Shown here: in pieces, positions 54,731 to 64,000 of the stretch | Layout of the letters: every line of letters begins with the position of its first letter | Numbering within the stretch: position 1 is the stretch's first letter | Assembly (NCBI GenBank): GCA_966210725.1 | Contig: CBIHLN010000001.1 | Coordinates: 16,471-80,470 of the forward strand | Length of the DNA: 64,000 nucleotides | Origin: Lysobacter_C sp966210725 | GTDB lineage: Bacteria > Pseudomonadota > Gammaproteobacteria > Xanthomonadales > Xanthomonadaceae | Direction of reading: 5' to 3' | The notes under the pieces: generated by a model | What the model saw: only the letters and a program-made list of their open reading frames with translations | What the model was told of the DNA's origin: nothing | The model's database searches: none | Translations under genes and position numbers: made by a program

Positions 54731-55803
54731 TCCTCATTACCGGCAGCGCCGGCTTCATCGGCGCACACGTCGTCCAGCGGCTGCTGTCCCAGGGCCACCA
54801 GGTGGTCGGGATCGACAACCACAACCCGTACTACGACCCGGCGCTCAAGGCGCGCCGGCTGGAGGCGTTGACCGGGCAGCCCGGGTACATCCACGTCCGC
54901 GGAGACATTGCCGCACCGGGCCTGGTGTCCGAGGTGTGCCGGCAATACGGGCCAGGGCGCATCGTGCATCTGGCCGCCCAGGCGGGCGTGCGTCATTCGA
55001 TGGTCGACCCGCACGCCTATGTCCAAAGCAACCTGGTCGGCTTTGTGAATGTTCTGGAGGCCGCGCGGCACCATGCGGTTCGCCACGTCATCTACGCGTC
55101 GAGCAGCTCGGTGTATGGCGAGGGCGGGCCCCGACCGCTCGCGGAAGATGCGCCGACCGATCAGCCCCTGAGCCTGTACGGCGCGACGAAGAAAGCCAAC
55201 GAACTCATTGCCTACAGCTATGCGCACCTGTACGCGATGCGCTGTACCGGGTTGCGGTTCTTTACGGTGTACGGACCCTGGGGGCGTCCCGACATGGCGC
55301 CCATGCTGTTCGCCAACGCCATCCTGGAAGGGTCGCCCGTGGTGCTGTTCAACCATGGCCACAACGCGCGGAGCTTCACCTATATCGACGACATCGTCGA
55401 CGGCGTGGTGCGCGTATTGCAGTCCGGGGACGAGGGTGCGGCGGAGCCTCCCGATCTGGCGCGGGTGTTCAATATCGGCAACCCGGTGTCCACGCCACTG
55501 CCGGCGTTCGTGTCTTCACTGTCACGTGCACTGGGACGGAAGGCCCGGCTCCAGTTCGCGCCGCCTGCTGCGGCCGACGCGACGGAAACAACAGCCGACA
55601 CCCGGCTATTCGAAGCCACCTTCGGCCCTCAGCAGTTCACCGCGCTGGACGCCGGGCTTGCGCGCTTTGCGCACTGGATGCGCGGCGAGTGCGCGCAGCG
55701 TGTTGACCGGCGCCGTGCGCCCCGTCGCCGCACGCACGCGGGAGCCGCCGCGAGCACCGCCGCCCTGTGCATGGATCCATCCCCCGCGCCGGGGACGCCC
55801 TAG
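54727..55803 (+). CDS. NAD-dependent sugar-nucleotide epimerase (UDP-glucuronate epimerase-like)
   Basis: A 358-residue extended SDR: ITGSAGFIGAHVVQRLL with the GxxGxxG NAD site at residues 5-12, catalytic SSSSVYG and YGATK (Tyr/Lys), and TGLRFFTVYGPWGRPDMA, which is typical of UDP-glucuronate 4-epimerase and related enzymes. The last ~35 residues are Arg/Ala-rich and not conserved. It is coupled to the GT-C gene and probably makes the sugar donor for the locus. Confidence 0.88.
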   Translation: MILITGSAGFIGAHVVQRLLSQGHQVVGIDNHNPYYDPALKARRLEALTGQPGYIHVRGDIAAPGLVSEVCRQYGPGRIVHLAAQAGVRHSMVDPHAYVQSNLVGFVNVLEAARHHAVRHVIYASSSSVYGEGGPRPLAEDAPTDQPLSLYGATKKANELIAYSYAHLYAMRCTGLRFFTVYGPWGRPDMAPMLFANAILEGSPVVLFNHGHNARSFTYIDDIVDGVVRVLQSGDEGAAEPPDLARVFNIGNPVSTPLPAFVSSLSRALGRKARLQFAPPAAADATETTADTRLFEATFGPQQFTALDAGLARFAHWMRGECAQRVDRRRAPRRRTHAGAAASTAALCMDPSPAPGTP

Positions 55804-55837
55804 GCGCGCCCCGGCAGGACGAGGACGGCTCGAAGTA

Positions 55838-57649
55838 CTACCCCTTCACCTGCCCCGCAATCCACTCCCGCATATGCCGCTCCAGCGTCTCCAGTGGCAC
55901 TGAACCCGTCGAAAGCACCGCATCGTTGAACGCGCGCAGGTCGAAGTCGTCACCCAGCTCGCGTTCGGCATCGCTCCGCAGCTCGGAGATCTTCAGCTGG
56001 CCGATCTTGTAAGCCAGCGCCTGGCCGGGCCAGCCGATATAGCGGTCGATCTCGTTGGTGACGTCCTGCAGGGTCTTGGGCGAGTTGTCCATGAAGTAGT
56101 CGATCGCCTGCTGGCGGCTCCAGCCCTTGCTGTGCATGCCGGTGTCGACCACCAGGCGAACGGCGCGCCACATGTCGTAGGCCAGCTGGCCCATGCGGTC
56201 GTACGGGTCGTCGTACAGGCCCATGTCGTAACCGAGGCGCTCGGCGTACAGGCCCCAGCCCTCGCCGTAGGCGGTGAAGTACCCCACCCGGCGGAACATC
56301 GGCACGTCGCCCAGTTCCTGGCCGCGCGCGAACTGGAAATGGTGGCCGGGCACGGCCTCGTGCAGGCTCAGCGCCATCATTTCCCACTTCGGCCGGACTT
56401 CCGGCTTGTAGAGGTTGACGTAGTAGTAGCCGGCGCGGGTGCCGTCCACGGCGCCGGGCTGGTAGTAGGCGGTGGTGGTGTCGGGCGCGATGTTGTCCGG
56501 GATCGGGCGCACGCCGTACGGCAGCCGCGGGATGGTCTTGAAGACCTTCACCAGCTCCGGGTCGATGCGCTTGGACATCGCCTGATAGGCCTCGAGCAAC
56601 GCTTCGGGGCTGTCGTAGAACAGGTCCGGGTCGGTGCGCAGGTGCTCGAAGAACGCGGCGAGGTCATCATCGAAACCGATCTCCTGGCGCACCTGCTCCA
56701 TTTCGCCGCGGATGCGCGCGACTTCCTTCAGGCCGATCTGGTGCACCTCGTCGGCGGTCAGGTCGGTGGTGGTGAACTGGCCGACGAGGAAGTCGTAGTA
56801 GGCCTTGCCGTCGGGCATGTCGACCGCGGCGATGGTTTCGCGCGTGCCGGGCAGGTACTCGTCGTTGAAGAACGTGTTGAACTCGCGATACGCCGGGATG
56901 ACGGACTCCCGGATCGCCTTCTGCCCGCTGGCCTGCAGCGCCTGGCGCTCGGCCGCCGGGATGCTGTCGGGCATCTGGGTGAACGGCTTGTAGAACGGGC
57001 TTTCGACCGGGTTGTCCACCAGCTGGGACTCGATCTGGCCCGGGACGCGTTCCATCAGCACGCTCGGCGGCGTGTTGCCGGCGGCTAGGCCTTCGCGCAT
57101 CAGGCCGGTGGTCTGCTGAACCAGGGTCGGGATGGCGTCCAGACGCTTGATCCAGTCGCGGTAGTCGTCGGCATCGCGGAACGGCAGGACCTCGGCGATG
57201 CCTTCGGCGGTCTGGATGCCGCCGCGCTGGCTCAGCGGGCGCTGCCACTCGTTGTACTTCTGCCGCTCGACCGAGCGTTCCAGCTGCCAGGCGAACACGT
57301 CGTAGCTCAGGCGGTCGGCCTCCGACAGCGCGTCGCGGTCGATGGCGCGCAGCTTCTCGAGCGCTTCACGATCGGCCGCCTGCTGCGCGCGGATCGACTC
57401 CAGGCTGAGATCGCTCCAGCGGTCGTTGAACCGGTGGTCGCCGCGGTAGCTGGCGGTCTCCGGGCTCTCGCGCATGCCCCGCTCCCACTCGGCGTCGAAC
57501 AGCGCGTGCAGGGCGCGACTCTCGGGGGTGTTGTCGGCAAGTGTCGTGCGCGTCTCGCTGGCCGCGGCCTGCGCATGGACGGGCGCGGGCAACGCGGCCG
57601 CCGCCAGCGCGGCGGAGATGGCGGCGGACAGAAGAAGGGTGCGGATCAT
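55838..57649 (-). CDS. Exported DUF885 metallopeptidase-like protein
   Basis: A 603-residue protein with a signal peptide (LLSAAISAALAAAALPAPVHAQA). DUF885 features are the MMALSLHEAVPGHHFQ motif (HExxPGHH, likely zinc ligands), RRVGYFTAYGEGWGLYAERLG and a C-terminal GQALAYKIGQLKI. Some family members are dipeptidase-like; the substrate here is unknown. It converges on the epimerase gene. Confidence 0.88.
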   Translation of the reverse strand: MIRTLLLSAAISAALAAAALPAPVHAQAAASETRTTLADNTPESRALHALFDAEWERGMRESPETASYRGDHRFNDRWSDLSLESIRAQQAADREALEKLRAIDRDALSEADRLSYDVFAWQLERSVERQKYNEWQRPLSQRGGIQTAEGIAEVLPFRDADDYRDWIKRLDAIPTLVQQTTGLMREGLAAGNTPPSVLMERVPGQIESQLVDNPVESPFYKPFTQMPDSIPAAERQALQASGQKAIRESVIPAYREFNTFFNDEYLPGTRETIAAVDMPDGKAYYDFLVGQFTTTDLTADEVHQIGLKEVARIRGEMEQVRQEIGFDDDLAAFFEHLRTDPDLFYDSPEALLEAYQAMSKRIDPELVKVFKTIPRLPYGVRPIPDNIAPDTTTAYYQPGAVDGTRAGYYYVNLYKPEVRPKWEMMALSLHEAVPGHHFQFARGQELGDVPMFRRVGYFTAYGEGWGLYAERLGYDMGLYDDPYDRMGQLAYDMWRAVRLVVDTGMHSKGWSRQQAIDYFMDNSPKTLQDVTNEIDRYIGWPGQALAYKIGQLKISELRSDAERELGDDFDLRAFNDAVLSTGSVPLETLERHMREWIAGQVKG

Positions 57650-57761
57650 GGCGGACTCCCCGGGAACGAATCCCCGAGTCTAGCCCCGCCCTGCCCCACC
57701 ACCCCCATGACGAAAGTCCCGGGGCACGGTGCAGGCGGTCACGCAGTCCGCGGCCCGGGCC

Positions 57762-58103
57762 TCAGGCGACGCGGCTCTCGTCGGTCGTGAACGACTCGCC
57801 GCAGCCGCACTCGTCGGCGGCATTGGGGTTGCGGAACACGAACTGCTCGCCCAGGCGCTGCTGGACCAGGTCGATCGTGGTGCCGTCGACGATGGGCAGG
57901 CTCAGCGCGTCGACGAAGATGCGCACGCCGTCCTGCTCGAACACGGTGTCGCCCTCGCGCTGGTCCTTGGCAAGGTCCGCGGTGTGCTGCCAGCCCGAGC
58001 AACCGGTACGCGTCACGCCGAACCGCAGGCCGAGCGCGTCGGGCGTTTCGGACAGGTAGCGCTGGACTCGGGCCAGCGCGGCGGGGCTGAGGGTGATGCT
58101 CAT
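57762..58103 (-). CDS. IscA/ErpA-family iron-sulfur assembly protein
   Basis: A 113-residue A-type carrier with the three conserved cysteines in RTGCSGWQ and ECGCGES, and VDGTTIDLVQQRL. The TGCSGW form is closer to IscA/SufA than to ErpA, but I cannot separate them with certainty. No isc or suf genes lie nearby; it stands alone between DUF885 and asnS, divergent from asnS. Confidence 0.9.
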   Translation of the reverse strand: MSITLSPAALARVQRYLSETPDALGLRFGVTRTGCSGWQHTADLAKDQREGDTVFEQDGVRIFVDALSLPIVDGTTIDLVQQRLGEQFVFRNPNAADECGCGESFTTDESRVA

Positions 58104-58238
58104 CTGGACTCCGGCGGTGGATGGCGCGGCAGGCCGTGGATTGTACGGCGGATACCCCGGCGGGGCTGACTGCGACGCGACCCGTTCAAGTAGACTGCGG
58201 CGTTCTTATATCGGTCCGCAAACGCGAGGAATCAAGGC

Positions 58239-59639
<1,401 letters not shown>

Positions 59640-59667
59640 TGGCTGAGCCGTCCCGGAGTGTATTGAA

Positions 59668-59973
59668 GTGATCCTGTTTGCCGCCCTGTGTTTCGTCGGC
59701 GTAGCGATTGCCGGCTTCACGGCGTTCGTCATCTTCTGGCCGCTGACCTTGGTCCATATCCGCGACCGCCACCCTGCGCTGGCCGACGAGCTGGGCGAAG
59801 GCGCCTTCGCCAGACCCGAGGTGATCGCCTGGCTGCTGCGCCGCGACTACCGTGCGGCCGGCGACCGCAACCTCAACGGGTTGGCGACGCCGGCGTGGGT
59901 GTCCTTGCTCACCATCATCGGCGCGCTCGTCTGTTCCGGCCTGCTCTGGCTTCTTTCCGTGGTGCTGCAATGA
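59668..59973 (+). CDS. Small membrane protein with two helices
   Basis: A 101-residue protein from a GTG start 28 bp after asnS. Two hydrophobic segments (about 2-28 and 78-100) flank a soluble centre (RDRHPALADELGEGAFARPEVIAWLLRRDY). Family not recognised. It overlaps the next small gene by 4 bp (ATGA), so the two are probably coupled. Confidence 0.7.
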   Translation: MILFAALCFVGVAIAGFTAFVIFWPLTLVHIRDRHPALADELGEGAFARPEVIAWLLRRDYRAAGDRNLNGLATPAWVSLLTIIGALVCSGLLWLLSVVLQ

Positions 59974-60278
59974 CTTCCAACCCCAACGACCGCTGGTGGC
60001 TGGCAACCCTGGGGCGCACCGTCGTCTGGGCCCGCTTGCGCGTGCGCGAGGCCGGGACCGCCGAGGTGTTCGACAGCGACGGCAACACCCTGCCCTACGA
60101 CAGCGAGGACAGCGCCCGCGCGGCGCTGATGGATGCGGAGTTCGTCGAGTACGACGGCATCGACGAGGATGACGCGCAGGCCCGGGGCTTCACCATGGCC
60201 GAGCTCGACCCGCCGCAGGCCGATGACGATGAACGCCTGGCGCCACTGATGGTCCGGAAGCTCGCAACCCGCCACTGA
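59970..60278 (+). CDS. Small acidic unknown protein
   Basis: A 102-residue soluble protein (RWWLATLGRTVVWARLRVREAGTAEVFDSDGNTLPYDSEDSARAALMDAEFVEYDGIDEDDA). The D/E-rich middle and the FDSDGNTLPYDSEDSARAAL segment recur in Xanthomonadaceae proteins of unknown function as far as I recall. It overlaps its left neighbour and lies 30 bp before the SDR gene. Confidence 0.7.
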   Translation: MTSNPNDRWWLATLGRTVVWARLRVREAGTAEVFDSDGNTLPYDSEDSARAALMDAEFVEYDGIDEDDAQARGFTMAELDPPQADDDERLAPLMVRKLATRH

Positions 60279-60308
60279 AAAAACTAATCCAATACAAGGG
60301 CATACGGC

Positions 60309-61094
60309 ATGGACCTCAACCTTTCCGGTAAGCACGCGCTGGTGTGCGGCGCCTCCGAGGGCATCGGCCGTGCCGCGGCCCACGAGCTGGCCTTGCTCGG
60401 CGCCAGCGTCACGGTACTGGCCCGGCGCGCCGAGGCGCTGCAGGCCGTGGTCGATGCCCTGCCCGCCCGCAATGGACAGCGCCATGGGCGCATCACCGCC
60501 GATGTCTCCCACACCGACGCGCTGGCCGAGAAGGTCCGCGCATTGGCCGCCGAGCGCCGCATCGACATCCTGGTCAACAACACCGGCGGCCCACCGGGTG
60601 GCCCGGTTGCCAGCGCGACGGCGGATGCGTTCGTGCAGGCGTTCACGCGCCATCTCCTGGCCAACCAGGCCCTGGTGCAGGCCGTACTGCCCGGCATGCA
60701 GGCCGCGGGCTGGGGCCGCATCGTCAACGTGGTGTCGACCTCGGTGCGCGAGCCGATCCAGGGCCTCGGCGTATCCAACACCACGCGTGGCGCGGTGGCC
60801 GCCTGGGCCAAGACGCTCTCGCGCGAGGTCGCCTCGCAGGGCATCACCGTCAACAACGTGCTGCCGGGTTTCACCGAAACCGGCCGCATTGCGCAGATCG
60901 TGGGCGACCGGGCGCGGAGCAGCGGCACGTCCGAGCAGCAGGTCGCCGACGGCATGAAGGCCACGGTGCCGGCGGCGCGCTTCGCACGTCCCGACGAGGT
61001 CGCCGCGGCGATCGCGTTCCTCTGCTCGCCGGCGGCGGGGTACATCAACGGCGTCAGCCTGGCGGTGGACGGCGGCCGCATGCAGTCCATCTGA
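60309..61094 (+). CDS. SDR-family oxidoreductase with atypical active site
   Basis: A 261-residue short-chain dehydrogenase fold: cofactor loop GASEGIGRA, NNTGGPPGGP and the C-terminal GYINGVSLAVDGG. The catalytic Ser is in VVSTSVREP, but the usual Tyr-x3-Lys is replaced by SNTTRGAVAAWAK, with no Tyr at the expected place. It leads a run of genes that looks like 2-aminomuconate/kynurenine metabolism. Confidence 0.85.
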   Translation: MDLNLSGKHALVCGASEGIGRAAAHELALLGASVTVLARRAEALQAVVDALPARNGQRHGRITADVSHTDALAEKVRALAAERRIDILVNNTGGPPGGPVASATADAFVQAFTRHLLANQALVQAVLPGMQAAGWGRIVNVVSTSVREPIQGLGVSNTTRGAVAAWAKTLSREVASQGITVNNVLPGFTETGRIAQIVGDRARSSGTSEQQVADGMKATVPAARFARPDEVAAAIAFLCSPAAGYINGVSLAVDGGRMQSI

Positions 61095-61191
61095 CTGCGC
61101 GCGCCATACGCCCGCGCACGGCCCGCAGCGCGTCTGGCCTCCGCGTTGGCGAGGCAAAGCAAGCGGTTGACGCCCGCGTTAAGCTTGGCGG

Positions 61192-62619
61192 ATGCGCCTT
61201 TCGCACTGGATCGACGGCAAGCCCCGGGATGCCTCTGACGGCCGATGGCTGGACGTGCACGACCCGGCCTCGGGCCGCGCTTTCGCTGAAGTACCCGCCG
61301 GCAGCGGGGATGTCGTCGAAGAGGCGATCGACGCTGCGGCCCGTGCATTTCCCGGCTGGTCGGCCTTGCCCAACGGCGAGCGCGCCCGCTGGCTGGAGAA
61401 GCTGGCCGATGCGCTGGAAGCCCGGCTGGACGATTTCGCCCACGCCGAGTCGCGCGACGGCGGCAAGCCGATCCGGCTGGCACGCGAGGCCGAGATCCCG
61501 CGCGCGATCTCCAACCTGCGCTTCTTCGCCCACGCGGCCACCCAGTTCGCCAGCGAATCGCACCACGGTCAGGCCGGCCTGAACTACACGCTGCGCCGGC
61601 CGCTGGGCGTGGTGGCGACGATCTCGCCGTGGAACCTGCCGCTGTACCTGTTCACCTGGAAGATCGCGCCGGCATTGGCGGCTGGAAATACCGTGGTCGC
61701 CAAGCCGTCGGAAGTCACACCGGTGACGGCGACCATGCTCGCCGAGCTGGCCGCGGGCATCGGCTTCCCCGACGGCGTGCTCAACGTCGTCCACGGCACC
61801 GGGCCGAGTGTGGGCGAGCCGCTGGTGGTGCACCCGCAGGTGCGTGCCGTATCGTTCACCGGCAGCACGGCGGTGGGCCGTCGGATTGCCGGCATCACCG
61901 CGCCGCTGCTCAAGAAGGTCTCGCTGGAGCTGGGCGGCAAGAACCCGACCCTGGTGTTCGCCGACAGCCGCTGGCGCGAGCACATGGACACGCTGGTGCG
62001 GTCGGCCTTCCAGAACTCGGGCCAGATCTGCCTGTGCGGTTCGCGCATGCTGGTCGAGCGCAGCATCTACAGCGAATTCCGCGACACGCTGGTCAAGCAC
62101 GCCCTGGCGTTGCGCGTGGGCGATCCCATCGACGAGGACAACCGCGTCGGCCCGCTGGTGTCGCAGGCGCATTTCAGCAAGGTCGTCGCCGCCATCGAGC
62201 GCGCCCGGGACGAGGGCGGCACGGTGCTGTGCGGCGGCCAGGCGCTGGAGCGCCCGGGCTGGTTCGTCGCGCCCACGGTGATCGAAGGCCTGGGCCCCGA
62301 CTGCGCCACCAACCGCGAAGAGATCTTCGGCCCGGTGGTGACGCTGCAACCCTTCGACAGCGATGACGAAGCGCTGGCGCTGGCCAATGCCGGCGATTAC
62401 GGGCTGGCCGCCTCGGTGTGGACGCGCGACCTCGACCGCGCCCACCGCATGGCCGCCGACCTTCGCGCCGGCATGGTCTGGGTCAACACCTGGCTGATGC
62501 GCGACCTGCGCACGCCCTTCGGCGGGACCGGCGCGTCCGGACTGGGGCGCGAAGGCGGCATGGAAGCGATGCGATTCTTCACAGAGCCGACCAATGTCGG
62601 CATCCAGCTGGAGCGCTGA
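61192..62619 (+). CDS. Aldehyde dehydrogenase (2-aminomuconate-semialdehyde dehydrogenase-like)
   Basis: A 475-residue NAD(P)-dependent aldehyde dehydrogenase: ISPWNLPLYLFTWKIAPALAAGNTVVAKPSE, FTGSTAVGRR, general base in LELGGKNP and nucleophile Cys in NSGQICLCGSR. The LPLYLFTWKIAPALAAGN form and the RidA neighbour point to the hydroxymuconate/aminomuconate semialdehyde group. The stop overlaps the next start as TGATG. Confidence 0.88.
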   Translation: MRLSHWIDGKPRDASDGRWLDVHDPASGRAFAEVPAGSGDVVEEAIDAAARAFPGWSALPNGERARWLEKLADALEARLDDFAHAESRDGGKPIRLAREAEIPRAISNLRFFAHAATQFASESHHGQAGLNYTLRRPLGVVATISPWNLPLYLFTWKIAPALAAGNTVVAKPSEVTPVTATMLAELAAGIGFPDGVLNVVHGTGPSVGEPLVVHPQVRAVSFTGSTAVGRRIAGITAPLLKKVSLELGGKNPTLVFADSRWREHMDTLVRSAFQNSGQICLCGSRMLVERSIYSEFRDTLVKHALALRVGDPIDEDNRVGPLVSQAHFSKVVAAIERARDEGGTVLCGGQALERPGWFVAPTVIEGLGPDCATNREEIFGPVVTLQPFDSDDEALALANAGDYGLAASVWTRDLDRAHRMAADLRAGMVWVNTWLMRDLRTPFGGTGASGLGREGGMEAMRFFTEPTNVGIQLER

Positions 62620-62864
62620 TGGAGCGGCATCACGTTGTGAACCTGCTGGGGGTCACGCGTTGCGTGGGCTATGCGCTGGCACTGGTCGCCGCCGCGGTCG
62701 CCATCGCGCTGCTGGTGCTGGCCCCGTTCATCGGACTGCCGCACCACGTGTTCGTCGCACCGCTGATGCTCACCGTGCTGGCCGGCCTGATGGTGGCCTG
62801 GGTGGGCGCGCTGTCCCGCCTGCTGGTCCGCCGCATGACTTTTGAAACCGGAACCGATCCATGA
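62619..62864 (+). CDS. Small two-helix membrane protein in the catabolic cluster
   Basis: An 81-residue protein with two hydrophobic segments (about 17-38 and 41-62) and a basic end. Start overlaps the aldehyde dehydrogenase stop and its stop overlaps the carbonic anhydrase start, so it is coupled on both sides. No family recognised; the tight coupling suggests it is real. Confidence 0.7.
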   Translation: MERHHVVNLLGVTRCVGYALALVAAAVAIALLVLAPFIGLPHHVFVAPLMLTVLAGLMVAWVGALSRLLVRRMTFETGTDP

Positions 62865-63523
62865 CCGCACTGAACGACCTGCTGCAACGCAACCGTGACT
62901 GGGCCGACCGCATCCGCGCCGAGGACCCGGGGTTTTTCGAACGCCTGTCCGGGCAGCAGGCGCCCGAGTACCTCTGGATCGGGTGTTCGGATTCACGCGT
63001 GCCCGCCAACCAGATCATCGACATGGCCCCGGGCGAGGTCTTCGTCCACCGCAACATCGCCAACGTCGTGGCCCACACCGACCTCAACTGCCTGTCGGTG
63101 ATCCAGTTCGCCGTGGACGTGTTGAAGGTGAAGCACATCCTCGTGGTCGGCCACTACGGTTGCGGCGGCGTGCATGCCGCGCTCACCCGCCAGCGCGTGG
63201 GGCTGGCCGACAACTGGATCCGCCACGTACGCGACGTGGCCGACAAGCATTCGACATGCCTCACCGATGCCGGCGGCGAGCCGCTGCAGCACGACCGCCT
63301 GTGCGAGCTGAACGTGCTGGAGCAGGTGATCAATGTGACCGAGACCACTGTCGTGCGTGATGCGTGGGCGCGCGGCCAATCGCTGGCCGTGCACGGCTGG
63401 GTGTATACCCTCCGGGATGGCCGGGTGCACGACCTGGGCATCGATGTCGACGCACCCGACGAGGCCGACGCCCTGTACGAACAGGCGCTGGGACGCATCC
63501 GCGCCGACCGCGAAGACCGATGA
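62861..63523 (+). CDS. can: Beta-class carbonic anhydrase
   Basis: A 220-residue zinc enzyme: CSDSRV (first zinc Cys plus the Asp-Arg dyad) and HYGCGG (zinc His and Cys). HRNIANVV and the YLWIGCSDSR start fit E. coli Can-type enzymes. It overlaps the preceding small gene (ATGA) and is 10 bp from the RidA gene. Catabolism of aminocarboxymuconate releases CO2, so its place here may help handle that. Confidence 0.93.
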   Translation: MTALNDLLQRNRDWADRIRAEDPGFFERLSGQQAPEYLWIGCSDSRVPANQIIDMAPGEVFVHRNIANVVAHTDLNCLSVIQFAVDVLKVKHILVVGHYGCGGVHAALTRQRVGLADNWIRHVRDVADKHSTCLTDAGGEPLQHDRLCELNVLEQVINVTETTVVRDAWARGQSLAVHGWVYTLRDGRVHDLGIDVDAPDEADALYEQALGRIRADREDR

Positions 63524-63533
63524 GCACGCAGCC

Positions 63534-63959
63534 ATGAGCGACACCATCCGAACCCGATCCGCACCACCGCCGGTGGGCCAGTACCCGCATGCACGCCGCG
63601 TCGGGAACCTGCTGTTCCTGTCGGGCATCGGCCCGCGCGATGCGGCAACCAATGCCATCGTCGGCAACGTGCATGACGCGCAGGGCCGCCTGATCAGCTA
63701 TGACGTCGACGCGCAGACACGCGTCGTGTTCGCCAACGTGCGCGCCGTGCTCGAAGCCAGTGGCGCCCGCTGGGAGGACCTGGTCGACGTGACCGTCTAC
63801 CTGACCGACATGAAGCACGACTTTGCCGCCTACAACGCGGTATGGGCCGAATACTTCCCCGACATCAACACCGCGCCGTGCCGCACGACGCTGGGCATCA
63901 GTGCGCTGCCCACCGAAATCGCCATCGAGCTCAAGTGCGTGGCCGCGATCCGCGGTTGA
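63534..63959 (+). CDS. RidA-family protein (2-aminomuconate deaminase-like)
   Basis: A 141-residue YjgF/RidA protein: PPPVGQYPHARRVGNLLFLSGIGPRD at the start, ANVRAVLEASGARWEDLVDVTVYLTDM and the final RTTLGISALPTEIAIELKCVA. RidA proteins deaminate reactive enamines; in tryptophan catabolic clusters a RidA member acts as 2-aminomuconate deaminase, which fits the aldehyde dehydrogenase here. The ATG at 63534 is chosen; upstream in-frame sequence overlaps the carbonic anhydrase gene. Confidence 0.9.
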   Translation: MSDTIRTRSAPPPVGQYPHARRVGNLLFLSGIGPRDAATNAIVGNVHDAQGRLISYDVDAQTRVVFANVRAVLEASGARWEDLVDVTVYLTDMKHDFAAYNAVWAEYFPDINTAPCRTTLGISALPTEIAIELKCVAAIRG

Positions 63960-63995
63960 CGCCCCAGCGACGGCACGCCGCCGCGAGGACACCCC

Positions 63996-64000
63996 ATGAC
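63996..64000 (+). CDS. Start of the next gene (first codon only)
   Basis: ATGAC at the window edge follows GAGG (about 7 bases upstream). The product cannot be told. From the cluster it could be the aminocarboxymuconate-semialdehyde decarboxylase/amidohydrolase, which is a guess from context. Confidence 0.3.

Overview
The window is high-GC chromosomal DNA with tight ATGA/TGATG gene overlaps. Its gene content (rlmN-pilW-rodZ-yfgM-bamB-der, mobA-moeA-moeB, guaBA, ppsA/ppsR, copLAB, and a 2-aminomuconate-type tryptophan catabolic cluster) fits a gammaproteobacterium of the Xanthomonadaceae/Lysobacteraceae (Lysobacter or Luteimonas-like). This assignment is inferred from gene content and protein style; no marker gene was compared.

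Region 1 (1-21.7 kb) is ordinary core genome: tRNA/rRNA modification, type IV pilus and envelope assembly (pilW, rodZ-like, yfgM, bamB), the GTPase der, molybdenum cofactor synthesis (mobA, moeA and a rhodanese-MoeB fusion), folD, guaB-guaA, tadA, orn, an MscS channel and the divergent ppsA/ppsR pair. Region 2 (21.7-26.05 kb) has tRNA-Ala(GGC), tRNA-Glu(TTC) with a Rho-independent terminator, and a copper-resistance operon read leftward (copL-copA-copB-DUF411).

Region 3 (26,256-51,829; 25,574 bp) is the main discovery: a complete Tn7-like transposon bounded by an exact 5-bp target duplication (CCCTG at 26,251-26,255 and 51,830-51,834). It carries tnsA-tnsB-tnsC-tniQ at the right end. Its insertion split a small membrane-protein gene with a LAB_N (lipid-A-disaccharide synthase N-terminal-like) domain. 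The first 71 codons lie right of the element and the last 29 left of it, and joining them through one CCCTG restores a 100-aa frame. Just inside its left end the element carries an intact 95-aa homologue of the gene it broke (70 of the first 79 residues identical), so it appears to bring a replacement for its own target. The TnsA keeps the fold signatures but lacks the catalytic Glu and Lys positions, and no resolvase is visible.

Cargo, mostly read leftward, is a type I secretion ABC transporter and HlyD adaptor, a small membrane-anchored protein, a 3,002-residue RTX protein, a KfrA-like plasmid DNA-binding protein, three small proteins (one resembling ParS/MbcA-type antitoxins), and the LAB_N copy. 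An XRE regulator with a likely palindromic operator, two unknown proteins and a small HTH-like protein lie between cargo and transposition genes.

Region 4 (51.8-64 kb) resumes the chromosome. The broken LAB_N gene was translationally coupled to a GT2 glycosyltransferase, divergent from an ArnT-like GT-C glycosyltransferase and a sugar-nucleotide epimerase: a likely lipid/LPS glycosylation locus. Then come a DUF885 metallopeptidase-like protein, an IscA-family protein, asnS, two small proteins, and an SDR / aldehyde dehydrogenase / small membrane protein / carbonic anhydrase / RidA run that looks like part of the kynurenine-2-aminomuconate pathway and continues past the window.
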